Source of the DNA: Taxillus chinensis
Lineage: Eukaryota; Streptophyta; Magnoliopsida; Santalales; Loranthaceae
Length of the DNA: 64,000 nucleotides
Reading direction: 5' to 3'
Assembly: GCA_023512835.1 (NCBI GenBank)
Contig: CM042084.1
Location: forward strand, 14,533,403 to 14,597,402
Positions 1-12,786 of this stretch are shown in pieces. Every line of letters starts with the position of its first letter. The first letter of the stretch is position 1. The notes below the pieces were generated by a model. That model made no database searches and had not been told where the DNA came from. It worked only from the letters and a program-made list of their open reading frames with translations. The translations under genes were made by a program, and so were the position numbers.

Positions 1-372
1 TATAATTTAAAAAAAAAACATATTTATGGCACATACAATTGTTTGTCCACGAGTCAATGCTCGTCTGCACAGAGACAAAGATTTTCATGCCTCTAAACGG
101 GGTGTTAGGTAGAGAGAGACGGGTCTGTAAGTTTCACATCCCTCACTTGCCAAAAAAGGGCAAAACACTGCACACACACCACTCTTTGATTCCACTTGGT
201 CCTATTTCTTTCCGCTCTTGAACCAATCAAAACCAAATACCACACACCTCTCTCTCCTCTCTCTTTACTCTCTCCGGGATCCATCTAAACCAAATACCAT
301 AACTCTCCCTCCGTTCATCCACTGCTGATCGACTGCCGTTCTGCCCCCCTCGATCTTTCCTGATTCTGGTAA

Positions 373-403
<31 letters not shown>

Positions 404-911
404 CAATAATACTCCAGGTGACATAAATATATAGAAACCAAGACAACTGTGGCCAATCATGGCCCAGTGGTTGTAGTTGTTTGCATGTTGGGGGCCAATT
501 ATTGCTGTTTTAAGATTTTTTTCCCCTGGGTTTCTCACCCGGATCTGATCTCTTCTCACCTTCAGCAAAAAAGAACAAGAAAAGGAGTTTATTATTATTT
601 GTTTTAAAAAAATTGGGTCAAGTCAGTACTGCAGGCTGATGGCTTTGAACTACTAGCTAGGGTTTCTGATGATGCCATATTAAATAATTTTTTTTTTTTG
701 ATTCGTTAGTATTTTATTTTGTCTGTAAACCCGGTCGTCGCATACATGTGTGTCTGTTTTCATCTATTGTTTGAACAACCCAACCCAACGTGTTACCTAT
801 ATGTGTGTTGTTGTTCCCGATTACTCTCTCTATATTTTGACGCTTCAATTTTGTTGGGAGAAAGAAGTGGGGTGAGGAAGGTATATAGAAAGAAGTAGGT
901 GTTCATTAATT
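1..911 (+). promoter_or_regulatory. Upstream region and 5' leader of the MADS-box gene
   Basis: This stretch has no convincing gene; its short ORFs lack recognisable domains. It is AT-rich and carries a (TC)n tract at about 373-399 and several further CT-rich patches, which are common in plant core promoters and 5' leaders. It most likely holds the promoter and 5' UTR of the MADS-box gene whose ATG is at 912. I did not identify a specific TATA box or CArG box with confidence. Confidence 0.45.
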
Positions 912-3900
912 ATGGCGAGGGAAAAGATAAAGATCAAGAAGATCGACAACGTGACGGCGCGGCAGGTGACGTTCTCCAAGCGGAGGCGAGGGCTGTTCAA
1001 GAAGGCCGAGGAGCTCTCAGTGCTCTGTGATGCTGACGTGGCACTCATCATCTTCTCCTCCACCGGCAAGCTCTTTGACTACTCCAGCTCCAGGTATAGT
1101 TTACATCAACTGTTTTATGTCTGTCTGTCTGTTTGTTTTTGTTTTGTTTTTTCTTTTTCCCTCCCCTCTCCTTAAATGCTGTTTTTTTAAGGTTAAGGTT
1201 ACTATCCGACAGACACGTTATAGGAAATTGGCTGGTGAGATCTCGATCGTGATTTTTCATGCGATGAACGGTCTTGGTCTTATTATTTTTCGCATTTTAT
1301 TATCTAGTTAATGTTCTTTTTATTGTTTTTATTTTGGGGGGGGGGGGGTAATTAATTCATTATCAGGATTGCTGTTTGTTTCTTGGATCTAATAATACAT
1401 GCTTTTTAATTCATTATCATCCTTTAATTATTTTCTCTTCAGGGCAGCTTGTGTCAATGATGACCCTTCAAATCCATTGCGCGACTTCAAACAACAACCC
1501 GCGCGCCAATGGCCTTGCGTGCTGTTGGGAATGGGAGTGAATTATTATATATAGATGTAGACGCATATATAGGAATTTATTTATTAACTTAGAAAACCAA
1601 TCAATTAAATGTCGAGCCTATATTAACTAGTTTGTTAATCTAATTAATAAGACTTTCCGCACGCACAATAACGGATAACACATACGCTACTGAAACATGT
1701 TGTCCAAAAAGCTAATAACCAATTAGTTTTGACTTGCCATTAACCACGTACATATACATACATATATATATATATATTAAAGTTATGATCGATCACTATT
1801 TTTATAGATTATATATATGTGTTTGTGTGTGTGGGGACTTCCAAGTTGTAGTGTTTATGAAAAATGATAGTTGCATGTGCTATATATGTGTGCACCTGCA
1901 ATAATCGTTGGATCCATTTTAAAAATGGATCAAAAAGCCTCATATTTGGTGCGCATGGACAACGCTTGCACCAAGCACATTCTAGAATTTATATATCCAT
2001 ATATGGGACACAAAAAAAACCTGTATGCACTGATGAGGGAAGCTGACCTGTTTTTACAAAATTAGTGAAAATTAAGGAATTGAATCTCTAAAATCATAGC
2101 TGAAGGCAGGGAAGGACAGAAGATCCAATGTGAGGTTGCAATGGACGTTTTGGCACCACGAGCCTGATGGCATTCAATTTTAGAGGATCACCTATAAATC
2201 TTCCTGATGACTCCATGGGGTTAACATCTTCTTAATAATAAGTATGGATCCCATTTATCCTGAACAAAAAGAACCTCATAAAAGCACACAATATTTGGCA
2301 TGTTTGGCTGACTACTAATAGTTTCTATTTTGTCTTTTGAGGGAAATGTAATTAAAATTATTAAAAGAAGAATATGAGGGGTTGTGCCTCTTGAGCAACT
2401 GTAGAGCTTAACAAACCCATGGGAGAGGTGGATAAAAAAACATTAATTAAAAAACCAAGGCAGAAAACACAAAAAAAGAGTGATAATGTCTTCAGTGGTT
2501 CAACCATACAAGTCAATGCTATAATTGGAGCCTAAATTTCTTGCACTCAAGGTTAGCAATTGAAAGCTGGCCACCCAAAATTTAGCAAACTTGCCACGTT
2601 TTCACTTACAAATAAGACAACTAATCTAGGAATTTATATGATACAAGCTTGATTAATCTCTACATGAATGTTGTGATTCAAGTATTTTCCCTTTATGTGA
2701 CGTCAATAGTTATTGAGATCTTTTCTAGGCAAGAACTTTTTTTTTTTTTTTTAAGTAAGAGAATTTATTCTTTTCTTGGTAAGAACTTGCTCTCAAAATA
2801 TAAAATTGAGGATACAGCACACAATTTCTAATAGTGTATGCCTCCTTACAAAGTAACGTGGGACAACTAGTCTACAATTCCACGCCATGCAATTCTAATA
2901 ACTTTGAAACAATCTCGTATGTGTAAATTAAAGCTTTTTATCATTCCTCCTTTTACAATCCTCCCAACCTACTTGTGCGGGTAGCACTACAAAATGGTGG
3001 TTTTGAATCAAGGACCATATCTTCAAACATTTCCGTTGTAATAGCTACTGGTTTTCTAATGTAGTTTAGTGCATGTAAATGTAATACCTATTGAGGCATT
3101 TGGTTTATAGGAATAGAATAGTTATTTTGTAGGAATCAATTACATTGGTGATGTTTTATTGAATTGTATGGTTTATTGGAATGTAGTACATATTTTGTTG
3201 GTATAAAAACTGATATTCATTCTCTTGGAATTAGTATTCGATTCAATTTTTTATCCCGCTGTTTAAATCAAATTGTACTTTTTGCTTGAACAGTAGTTAC
3301 AATATTCAGTACGTAGGACTTATATCAAGTAGTCATTGATTATCAAACGTTTGAATCCACGTAGAATTAGGGGGCCCACATTATAAGTTTGAGCGATAAG
3401 TAACCACTCCCATTATAAATTAAATTTAGATAAGTTGTTATCACAACGTATATAGATTGCATTTCAATTGTTTAATGTGTTTGTTAATTTCATACTTTAG
3501 AGTTAATATTAATATTAGTATCTTCTTAATATGTTGTAAACTGTGAAGCATGAAAGATATGCTTGGAAGGTACAAGTTGCATGCAAATAATATCCAGAAG
3601 TTGGATGAACCATCCTTGGAACTGCAGGTACTAACGACTTCCACACAGATGTTATGAAATTGCCATAACCATATGTGATTTATTAGCATGGGACAATGAA
3701 TGTATGTATCAACTAGAATGGCAATATAACTGCTTATATCTGGTAATTTATTGAGATCTTTATAAATATCAGTGCGGGTATTGATGAAGACCAGGGTTGC
3801 TCCAGATTTTCGCATTTTCATTCCCATATCTCAGAAACTTTGTAATGCATAATTGAGCACTAACCAGCAACAATTACATGTTAGAAAACTTTAACTTTGC

Positions 3901-4650
3901 GTAATGGTGGTGTAAGTGATGATTTATTTTTATTTATCAATTGTCCTCTATAATTTTGCAAGATATACAAGTGTAGGGGTTGTGAAGTTTGCATTTCTCA
4001 TTTCAGCTTGAGAACTGCAACCACATGAGACTAAGCAAGGAGATTGCAGACAAGAGCCACCAACTCAGGTTTCCTTCTCTTTGACACCAGCATATATGAA
4101 TTTACAATTTTATTGGTAAAGCATATATATAAATTCATATTGGGAGCTTAATTAAAATTTTGTCGCTATAATATTATCCAAGATACTATGAATTTAATTT
4201 ATATATAAAATAGGCAAATGAGGGGGGAGGATATTCAAGGCTTAAACATAGAAGAACTGCAGAAGCTAGAGAAAGTGCTTGAAACCGGTCTCAGCCGCGT
4301 ACTCAAGACCAAGGTCTCCTTTCCTTCCCTTTACTTTTCTCTCCCATAGACTGCTTTCCAAAAATAAAATAGAAAGCTTGGTTGAAATGAAATAAGTTTA
4401 ATGCGTCCATAAGCACTTTTTTGTTTTCCTTTAATGTTGTTGACTTGAGCGATCCTTTTACATTTTTGTCCATATTCCAGGGTGAGCAAATTATGAATGA
4501 GATTGATACCCTGCAGAGAAAGGTTCGTGTGTGTGTGTGTGTATATATATATAGCAAGCAAACGCATACCATACCCAGCATTTTTCATCTGTGGATGATG
4601 ACATTGAATTAATGGCTTCTAATGTGGTGGTGTTGATGTTTACTATGACA

Positions 4651-4703
<53 letters not shown>

Positions 4704-5306
4704 GGCAGGGGGCACAACTGATGGAAGAGAACCAGCTATTAAGAAAAAGGGTAATCTTTTTGTAAATAGCCTTAATCTGATATTATTGAGCAATTGACTG
4801 CTACTTTTGCCGACATCATCGATATATGATGATGGGCGATGTCTTTTGTGTTTCTAAATTTTTGGGTTGGTGGCTTATTTGGAATGTATTTCGTTCAGAT
4901 GGCTATGGTAGCCAAAGAGAAAACATTATTGGCGGCGATTGTGTCGGACGCCGTGATTCAGGAAGAAGGGCAGTCATCAGATTCCGTCACTACCAATGTG
5001 TGCAGCTCCAACAGCTGTGGGCCCTCCCCTCAGCAGGAGGATGACAGCTCCGACACGTCTCTCAAATTAGGGTAAATAATGAACTTTTTTTTCCACTGAT
5101 AATTGCAAATTAATTCAAGTTGTGTCACTCATGTATGGGTTTATTGTCCCATACTGATCTGGGTATAAATGGAATCTCAGAATGAATTATAATCACACAG
5201 TTGGTTTTAGCTATATATAAACGCATGCTGGAACAGATTACCAGACCATTCAAGCTAAAACTTCAAGGGGCTGTCTTGTCCGTGTTGCAGGTTGCCATGC
5301 CCTTAA
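912..5306 (+). CDS. SVP-like: MADS-box transcription factor, SVP/AGL24/StMADS11 clade
   Basis: Type II (MIKC) MADS-box regulator; family members bind CArG boxes as dimers in the nucleus and control flowering time, meristem or bud-dormancy programmes. Eight coding exons can be placed: 912-1093, 3549-3627, 4007-4068, 4214-4313, 4481-4522, 4709-4750, 4899-5071 and 5291-5306. All introns are GT-AG and all phases agree, giving 231 aa. The sizes after the MADS exon (79, 62, 100, 42, 42 nt) are the classic SVP pattern. Residues 1-60 are the MADS domain ([11 protein letters not shown] start, [19 protein letters not shown] core), followed by the I region, a K domain (about 88-169) and a variable C terminus. 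The end, SLKLGLPCP, contains an LxLxL EAR-like repression motif, as in SVP proteins. Intron 1 is about 2.5 kb and contains a run of 13 G at 1336-1348. The reading frame is intact. The clade is certain; SVP versus AGL24 orthology is not resolved. Confidence 0.95.
4654..4702. repeat. (AT)n microsatellite in MADS intron 5
   Basis: A perfect AT dinucleotide run of about 49 bases lies in intron 5 of the MADS-box gene and stops only about six bases before the acceptor AG of exon 6 (4707-4708). A second short (GT)n(AT)n tract lies near 4529-4552, just after the exon 5 donor. Confidence 0.95.
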
Positions 5307-7590
5307 GAGACAACGAGGCGGATGAAAAAGATGGCTGATTGATTTATGGGTATTTATTTATGAAGTATTGTATTGCCTTTTCATCAGCGAAATGTTATAT
5401 AAAGACTCATAATTGCTGCTGTTTTGGAGCATGTTCTGTATAAATTCTGATGATGGAGCTTAAAGTAAACACGTGTGTTATTTTAAAAAAACTAGTTTAG
5501 AATATTGTGTCTTAGACAAGCACTTGATCTAAAACAACTCTATGTTATTATATATTATTTGTGAAATAAATTATTTGTATATTATGTCGTAGTAATCAAA
5601 TATAATGTATACAAAAATAACATAACATATTTATTTACAGAGTTGCACATAAAAATATGCAACCTATTTATTTATATACAAAAATATGCACATAAAAGAG
5701 TTGCACATACTTATTTGTCTAAGATGTTGCACATAAAAATATTAATCCGTAGAAATAAAATATTTAGTGTAGAATATTTTATATATAAATAAAATAAAAT
5801 AAATATTTGTAGGTATGCAATGTAAGAGCAATGTTTTATTTTATTTTTTATTTATAAATTATTATATTAATTATTCATAAGAGTTATTATTTATTTTTTA
5901 TATATAATATTATATTATTTTATTTTACTCTCTCTTTTCTCATTTAAATTCAAATTTTATGGTTCCCTCATCTCCCCTGATCACTAGAAAAATGTAGTTA
6001 TGTAGAGCGTTGTCTTTTTTTTTTTCACTTACTCTCTCCTCTCCGCCGGTGTTGCCCCAATCCTTGGATTCCTCGGTAGTGTTGGTGGATGCTGGCTCCA
6101 TCTCTTGTGGATTTCGGTGGGGCCTAGTTCTCGGCGTTCCAATAAGGTTTAGGCCTTTCACCCCCACAACTAGCCTTTTCATCGGGAGAATTTTTCGGAG
6201 TATGGGTGTTCCTTGCACCTGTCGGTACCCAGCACACCGGTGCTTGCACCTCTGTGGGCATGTAGCTTTGGCTGTAAGTGTCAGGTGAAGGGAGCTTGCT
6301 CCTGATGCCTCTGGTTTGCCCCTTAGCCTACCTATGCTCCAGTTTAAGAAAACTAAGGAAAACTTGGATTTGACTCCCCTTAATCAATTAATTCGGTGGG
6401 GTTGGCAGTGGTGGAAGTGGTATCAAACCTTATCACTTTCATCCTCGTACATGTCAAGCTGGTCGGATCCTTTTCTTCTGAAAAAGGAAGAGAAGGAAAA
6501 TAAATAGGAAAAATAACAAATTATTAATTTAATAAAATTAAATATAATATAAAAATTAATGTGAGGGAGTGCATGTTGAAAAATGATTCTTTACATGTAA
6601 AAAAAATACTTCTATTACAAATGACAAAATACTCTAAGCTATACATTTCAGCTAAGGAAGTGCATTTGAATTTCTTTTTATTTGTGTGTTTTCAAATTTT
6701 GAAGTTTTTTTTATTTAAGGGAGGTTCCTTCGACCTTTTCATTTTAATTTATAGGCATGCAATTTCCTCCGAATAATATTTATTATCATAATATACAAAA
6801 TAAAAATAAAAAACCTAAGGAAAAAAAGGTTAAAAAAGACGTAGAAAATAATGTCTATGCTCAACAAAAAAAAGAAAAAGAAAAAAACATAATAAAGTAG
6901 AAAATAGATAAACATTTAGGACGGTTACTCGTGGATAAATTTATTGTCTGGTAATAATTTAAACCTAAACTAATTACCTATAAGGGTTAGATTAAATAAT
7001 TTAAAGAAAATAGAACTTTAAGTGTAAGGATATATAATTTCATATATTCTTCTTTTGCTCTATTATAGTTGATCATATAAACTAATTTTTTCTATTATAT
7101 TTTTGGTTTTTTTTAAAAATAATTTAAAAGAGGTATGTATTAACTTAATTAACTACATGAATTTTACTTTTCTTTTGTCCTATTAAGCAGGTTTGAATCT
7201 ATTATTGAATTTGACGAACGAGTTTTAATCTTTTAAATTGTCACATTTTTATGAACCCTAGTTTTAAATTGCATAGTTGCTAGAGAGACAAACCAAGCGT
7301 TGTAACTTGGAGATTATATAATTCTAATATATAATGTTGTTCTTTATGTTTCTGCTTATTATTAATTTAATGCAACAACATGATATCAAATATTAATTTC
7401 ATGATAATTATATTCTTAGTAATATCAAAATTCAATACAACATAATAGTGTAATGAACTGAATGTTTTATTTTTTATCATAAAATATATAAGTGCATAAA
7501 TATATTCAAAATTATACATCTAACAATAAAACATAAAGTAATATAAATTCTCATTATAATGTGATATCTTCACACAAAATGACACTCATG
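5307..7590. other. AT-rich intergenic region with one GC-richer island
   Basis: This contains the 3' UTR of the MADS gene and then very AT-rich spacer. A GC-richer island at about 6010-6490 stands out. Its short ORFs on both strands have no recognised domain, and a TGGTATCA-like motif near 6419-6427 resembles an LTR primer-binding site. It may be a transposon fragment, but I cannot assign it. The rest shows no supportable gene. Confidence 0.4.
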
Positions 7591-7599
7591 TGAGTAATA

Positions 7600-8340
7600 T
7601 ATTCATGAAAAACCTTAAGTGATAATATTTTTATAAGTAAATTTACTATGATGAAATTTGTCTCAATGTTTTCTATTGACATTTGTTTAAATTATACTCC
7701 TTCCTTCATAAATATGAATTTAATGTCAATCTACTTTGACATAAATAACCTTTTTTTTGTTATTCAAATATAACATTCATGACTTTTTGTTACAATATAA
7801 CTTAAGTGGTCTTTGATTGCCTTCTAGACTATGTTAGTGACGACATTTTGGAGCTATAACCCATGCTTGGATGTATCATCTTACTCAGACTCCGATATCC
7901 TATAATCTCTAAAAGATTTGATTTGAGTAAGTAATCATTTATTTATTTATTTTAAATAAATGATCCATCACAGTATTACCTAAATATTTTACTTGATATA
8001 CCAATGATGTATGCAATATTCAAATGCATACATTAGACTCCCTATAAATAATACATTGGGAATCTTTTGTATTCCCTTAACTCCAATATTGTTTTTAGGA
8101 TATTGATTGACCAATAGGAGTGTTACCTGATTTGTTGTCCTGCATGTCTAATCTTTTAAACAATTTATTGATATAATTTTGTTGTGATAAATTTTTTTAT
8201 GATAATCTAATAATATTCTGCCAGTAATTTTATTATATCTAGATCTGAATACAAAAGAGACGACATCAATATGTTAATCTCAAATCTGTCTGATAAAAAT
8301 TTCATGCTTTTTGTTGAAGATGAATTGTTCAAATAATAAA
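7600..8340 (-). mobile_element. Decayed Ty1/copia pol fragment (RT C-terminus to RNase H)
   Basis: Read on the minus strand, with many stops and frame changes, fragments match the end of copia polyproteins. They are a YINKLFKRLDMQD stretch (typical reverse transcriptase exit), a GNTPI motif, an RESNVCI-like segment corresponding to GSLMYA, an MDHLFK segment where copia has MDHWKAAKRV, then weaker RNase H pieces ending near HIDIKF. No intact ORF, LTR or target duplication could be placed. An old inactive copy. Confidence 0.6.
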
Positions 8341-8922
8341 AACTATATTTTAAATTATTTTAGAGAACCAAACATGAAGTGATGCATATGCCTAAATTTA
8401 AAAAGATGTTATAAGAGCATCCAAGAGTTCCTATTTTAATTTTGGAAATGTATAATCATTATTCCCTACAATATATTTATTTTTAAAAAAATTCTAACAT
8501 TTTATTCTTAATTTCTACATCAATTCTTTTGAACAATATTTTTAAAAAACTATTAACTACTTTTTCCTCTCAATCTATTTACCACATCATTCAAAAATCT
8601 AAAAAACAATATATATAAAAAGTATTTAAAACATAAATATTTAATTCCTAAATATGAGAATTCGTAATTATTTTTATCAAAATTTTAAAATTAACCGTAC
8701 GTGAATGCCTTAATCCTTCAACTAATTTGATGAATTTCAACCCCACTCTGATTGCCTTAATCCTTCAACTAACGGCCCGCGTCAATGCCCAGCAGTTATA
8801 AATTTTATTGATAAAAACCAAAAACACAAAAAAAAAAAAAAAAAAAAGAGGGAGAAGAAAAAAACAGATGGCGACAACTTGAGAACGCAGCCTTTGCGCC
8901 TTTTCTCAGAGAGTAGCCGGAA
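8341..8922. other. AT-rich upstream region of the J-domain gene
   Basis: AT-rich spacer ending in a poly(A) run at about 8829-8847 and a short leader before the ATG at 8923. No gene seen. It presumably contains the promoter of the J-domain gene. Confidence 0.4.
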
Positions 8923-9930
8923 ATGGCGGCGAGGCAATTCTTCGCCGTTCCCTCCTTCACCGGAGGCGGTGGCGGAGGAGGCTCGTCCTCCTCGTCCGCC
9001 TCTCCTACTGCATCCAAAGTCGAGGCGGAGCGACTCATCGGAATCGCAGAGAAACAGCTTCATGCTCGTGATCTGAGCAGCTGCCGGGAATTCGCCCTTC
9101 TCGCCCAGGAAACGGAGCCCCTCCTCGACGGACCCGACCAGATCCTCGCTGTCTCCGACGTCCTCCTCGCCGCCGAGAAGCGCGTCAACAACAACCGCCA
9201 CAACGACTGGTACGCTATTCTTCAGGTCGACCGCCGCTGTGGCGACCTCGATCTCATAAAAAAGCAGTACCGACGCCTCGCCCTCCTCCTCCACCCCGAC
9301 AAGAACCGCTTCGCCTACGCCGACTCCGCCTTCAAGCTCGTCGCTGACGCCTGGGCCGTCCTCTCCGACAGCGCCAAGAAGGCCCGCTTTGACCAGGAGC
9401 TTGGCCTCTTCTCCAGGGTCGATTTGGTCAGTCCTCCGCCGCACCGCCAGCAGCCTCGCCCTCCGCCGACTCGGAAGCACCCCTCGACGGTGGTTTTTCC
9501 CCCTGCTACTAGAAACAGCGGCAGAAGCAGTGCCAGTAAGAAACCCATCAACGTCGACGAGGATATACGAGTTGAGGTCGAAGAAGAACAGGCTCCGGAC
9601 CAGAATTCGAATTCTTCGAGGCCGCCAGCTGCGGCGAACTTTTGGACGGCGTGTCCCTACTGCTACCAGCTGTTTGAGTACCCAAGGGTTTTCGAGGGCT
9701 GTTGCTTGAGGTGCCAGAATTGTAGGAGGGCTTTCCATGGTGCCTCGATTCCGTCCCTGCCTCCGTTGGTTCCTGGGAAGGAGGCCTATTACTGCTGTTG
9801 GGCCGTGTTTCCTCTGGGCTTTGCGCCTGCTGATACCAACGGGAAGAGCTCTGTGGCCGCCTCGGCGCCGGCGCCAGAGGGTTTCCCCAATTGGGTGCCG
9901 CCCATTTTTCCGAGTTCTCAGCCGTTCTGA
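8923..9930 (+). CDS. J-domain (DnaJ/HSP40-type) protein with C-terminal zinc ribbon
   Basis: Single-exon 335-aa protein. Known J domains stimulate the ATPase of Hsp70 partners; the specific client here is unknown. Order: a Gly/Ser-rich low-complexity stretch (about 14-30); an N-terminal helical segment with EAERLIGIAEKQL typical of this plant subfamily (about 34-90); J domain (about 94-158) with the HPD signature intact at 124-126 (LLLHPDKNR); a Pro/Arg-rich linker (about 168-190); an acidic patch (about 212-224); then a Cys-rich ribbon at about 240-293 with C244, C247, C260, C261, C264 and C267 (WTACPYCYQLFEYPRVFEGC), resembling the zinc beta-ribbon found in plant J proteins. It lacks the long DUF3444 tail of larger relatives, so it belongs to the short class. 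No signal peptide is apparent; cytosol or nucleus is likely. The coding region is strongly GC-biased against AT-rich flanks. The frame is intact. Confidence 0.93.
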   Translation: MAARQFFAVPSFTGGGGGGGSSSSSASPTASKVEAERLIGIAEKQLHARDLSSCREFALLAQETEPLLDGPDQILAVSDVLLAAEKRVNNNRHNDWYAILQVDRRCGDLDLIKKQYRRLALLLHPDKNRFAYADSAFKLVADAWAVLSDSAKKARFDQELGLFSRVDLVSPPPHRQQPRPPPTRKHPSTVVFPPATRNSGRSSASKKPINVDEDIRVEVEEEQAPDQNSNSSRPPAAANFWTACPYCYQLFEYPRVFEGCCLRCQNCRRAFHGASIPSLPPLVPGKEAYYCCWAVFPLGFAPADTNGKSSVAASAPAPEGFPNWVPPIFPSSQPF

Positions 9931-12786
9931 AAGAAGACAATGGGTGATAGTGATGGTGGAATGCATTGCTATTTTCCAATGTTATGCCGAACAAAACACT
10001 GACCTATCCTGTCTCTTGCATGGAGAACACGAAGAGAAGGATTAAGCTGCGCATTTTGGCAGTGTAGGTATTGTTATATTGTTGTTAATGCTGTCTGTGC
10101 CTTTTCTTTTGATGTTTTTTCTGCGCTCTACTGGTGGTGACGGCTGTCTGTTTGGTTGATCTCTGTCCTCGTTTGTAGGTTTTGGGTGATCTATTTTGAC
10201 TAACAATGGCACCTTTATGTAGCTTTATATTTTGCAGCAATGTGATATGTGATTTCTGAAATTTCTCCAGTATGGATAGGCACCTTAATCTTGTGTTACT
10301 ATTTATTTTTTCTGGCTGGGTGCATGATTATTTGATAGATTTAGTTCCATTGGCTTTGACCTTCAAATGTGAGCATTGAGCAAGTTAGATCAACTATAGA
10401 ACAGCATGCTTTCTTTGTGTGCGTTCTTTCTGTAGTGTGGATATCATCAGTTTTTAAATCAAGCATCCCCAGTAAAATTTCATTCATGATTTATGTTTTC
10501 CATCTTTGACATTGGTTGGTCTGCTAGGTTGTGCATCAAAAAGTTTTGGTTCGAACTTGTATCAAGTGGGTGACATTCTGCGTTGTTAGTAGTTGTACTT
10601 GATGTAAAGTATGATATGAACCATGAAATTCATGGAGTTTTATACACCCAATGGCCCTTAATTATTGATGCACACTATACTATCAGTACTCCAAGCTCAA
10701 CTTAAGGTAGTGTAGAGTGCAAGCCCAAGGGGGCCCAAACAACATCAGTGACAAGAAGTTCACCTTTTGCATAAGATCCCATGGGATAGCAAGATCTGGC
10801 AAGAAAATTAGTTGACCTATGTTCAAATTAATTTTACCTCTGAATTTGTGCTTTCCAGGACTGTCAATTTTCCTATAAATATGAACGCATGAGTTCAGTA
10901 AACTATTTTTACATGGAGCGCTAACTTAGCAGCAGAACTTTTGCAGTTTTATGTGGTTCATTGCCCTGAGTTTATATGCAGTGTTGAAGCTAAATCATGT
11001 GCTGTAGGGTCATTTGTCTTACTGGATTAAATTTAATTATGCAGCTAATAGTTTTTCTCTTGTAGTTAAAATAATTTTTCATAGTTCTTCAGTTTGGCTC
11101 CATTGAAATGTAATGCAAGAGTGGGTCTTGCTGCAACTTCTAAACATTGTTTTATTATAAAAATTAACAATGCTATGTACACAGAACAAAACGTGTTCCA
11201 ACCACAGAAATGGGGATGTAGATTTCATCCTTACCCTTCACCTACCCTCACCGATGGCCTGTTTTGAATTTGGATGGTTGGGCTGGGAACAATGAAAAAT
11301 TCGTAGATCTCCTGTGAATTTGGTCTTATGGGAAAGGATCTAAATTCTTCTCTCCTTTTTTTTTTTTTTGGGAATAAGAAAAGGATCCAAATCCTTGGAA
11401 AATTAGAATTAGTACTTGCATGAAGCTTATTGTTTGGGATGTAGAGTAGAGTACAAATGTTATGGGTTGGATTCATTATTATTAACATCTACACCTTTGG
11501 CCTTTGCTCTCCACCCTTCTTGTGGGTGGGTTTTTGTGGGTGGAGCAAATCCCTCACGAAGCTAAGGCTTTCTACCTTTGTTGGCTTGCAGATCAGATAC
11601 CCAGAAATTCATTCATTCTGGATGAAATCCAGCTCTAGAGTCATGCATTTAGCATCCTCACAAAGTTTCTTCAGTATAAGTTGTGTTATACAGACACTCT
11701 ACTCTCAGCGCCCGATGGGTGTTAGGTAGAGGCCACTATAAATGCATTTGATTTTGCACTTGTGAACTTTTTCTTTACAAAGCCGTCAAAGCGTTTGCAT
11801 TTGATCCTATGATTTGTCATGAACTGTTCTGCAAGCTTTGCGTTGTATTTCTTCTCTGGATTCTTTTTTTTCCCTCAAAAAATAGGAAGTACCATTGATA
11901 TATGACTTGGACAAATGTTTATTTAACAAATTTTATATTATAGAATCAAGCAATTAAATGCGACTGCATAAAAAAAATCAAAAATCAAATCAAATAAAAT
12001 TACAGTCGTTCCATTCAGGTTACATAAGTTAATTTTACTTTTACTTGTATTAGTTTTTCATAACGATTATTCTCTGTTAAATTAAGCAAAAATTCATCTG
12101 GTGTGCAGGTAATTTACAGGAATATTCTCCGTATGATTTTTTTTAAATAATTGTGTGGCGGTGCGAATTACCAAATAATTTATGACATTCTTGATACCAA
12201 ATTAAGGGGAATACAATGAAGTAAGTATTTTAAGAAAATTACTAATATATCCTTATTGATAAATAATTGAATAATCTGGCTCTCGAGTCTCTCCATTTTT
12301 ATATAAAAAAAATTAAGATGATAAAGATTACTAGCGATTTTGTTTTCCTTCATAAAGAAAACAAAATGAAAAAATATTTTTACATCAAAATTTTTATATT
12401 TAACATTTTTTTATGAAATTTGAACAGTATTTTAATATATTTAAAAGTTTTATTATTAAAATTTTATTTTAAAATTTTATTATTGTTATAAAATATAAAA
12501 TATTATTTTAATAACATAACAACATTAGTAATAGATTTAGCTTTTGATGTTTTGGATTTTAATAAAATTTACAGAAAAATTAGTTTTGAGAAAAAAAAAT
12601 TAAAATTAAGAAAATTATTTAAAGGGCAAAAGTGTTATATTTTTGGACTCGGAAATGTTCAGAATTCAAAAATCGAAATCCTAGAATTAAGAACGATTAG
12701 ACGAAGCCGTCAAACGATGATCTGATCAGACTGCTATTTCGTCTCCGTCGGTGTCGACATCGACGTCGTTGGCGTCTTCATTTTCG
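9931..12786. other. 3' region of the J-domain gene and AT-rich spacer
   Basis: The first several hundred bases after the stop look like 3' UTR or transcribed flank (moderate GC, T-rich). The rest is ordinary intergenic DNA, becoming very AT-rich from about 11,880 to 12,660. Short ORFs here show no domain. I see no supportable gene, RNA or intact element. Confidence 0.4.

Noticed and set aside
227..568. 113-codon minus-strand ORF with a Glu/Arg repeat upstream of the MADS gene
   Set aside because: It is produced by the (TC)n microsatellite and has no domain; this is leader/promoter DNA.
8782..9966. 394-codon minus-strand ORF overlapping the J-domain gene
   Set aside because: It is antisense to a clear J-domain protein. 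The frame is open only because of the GC-rich codon bias of the true gene.
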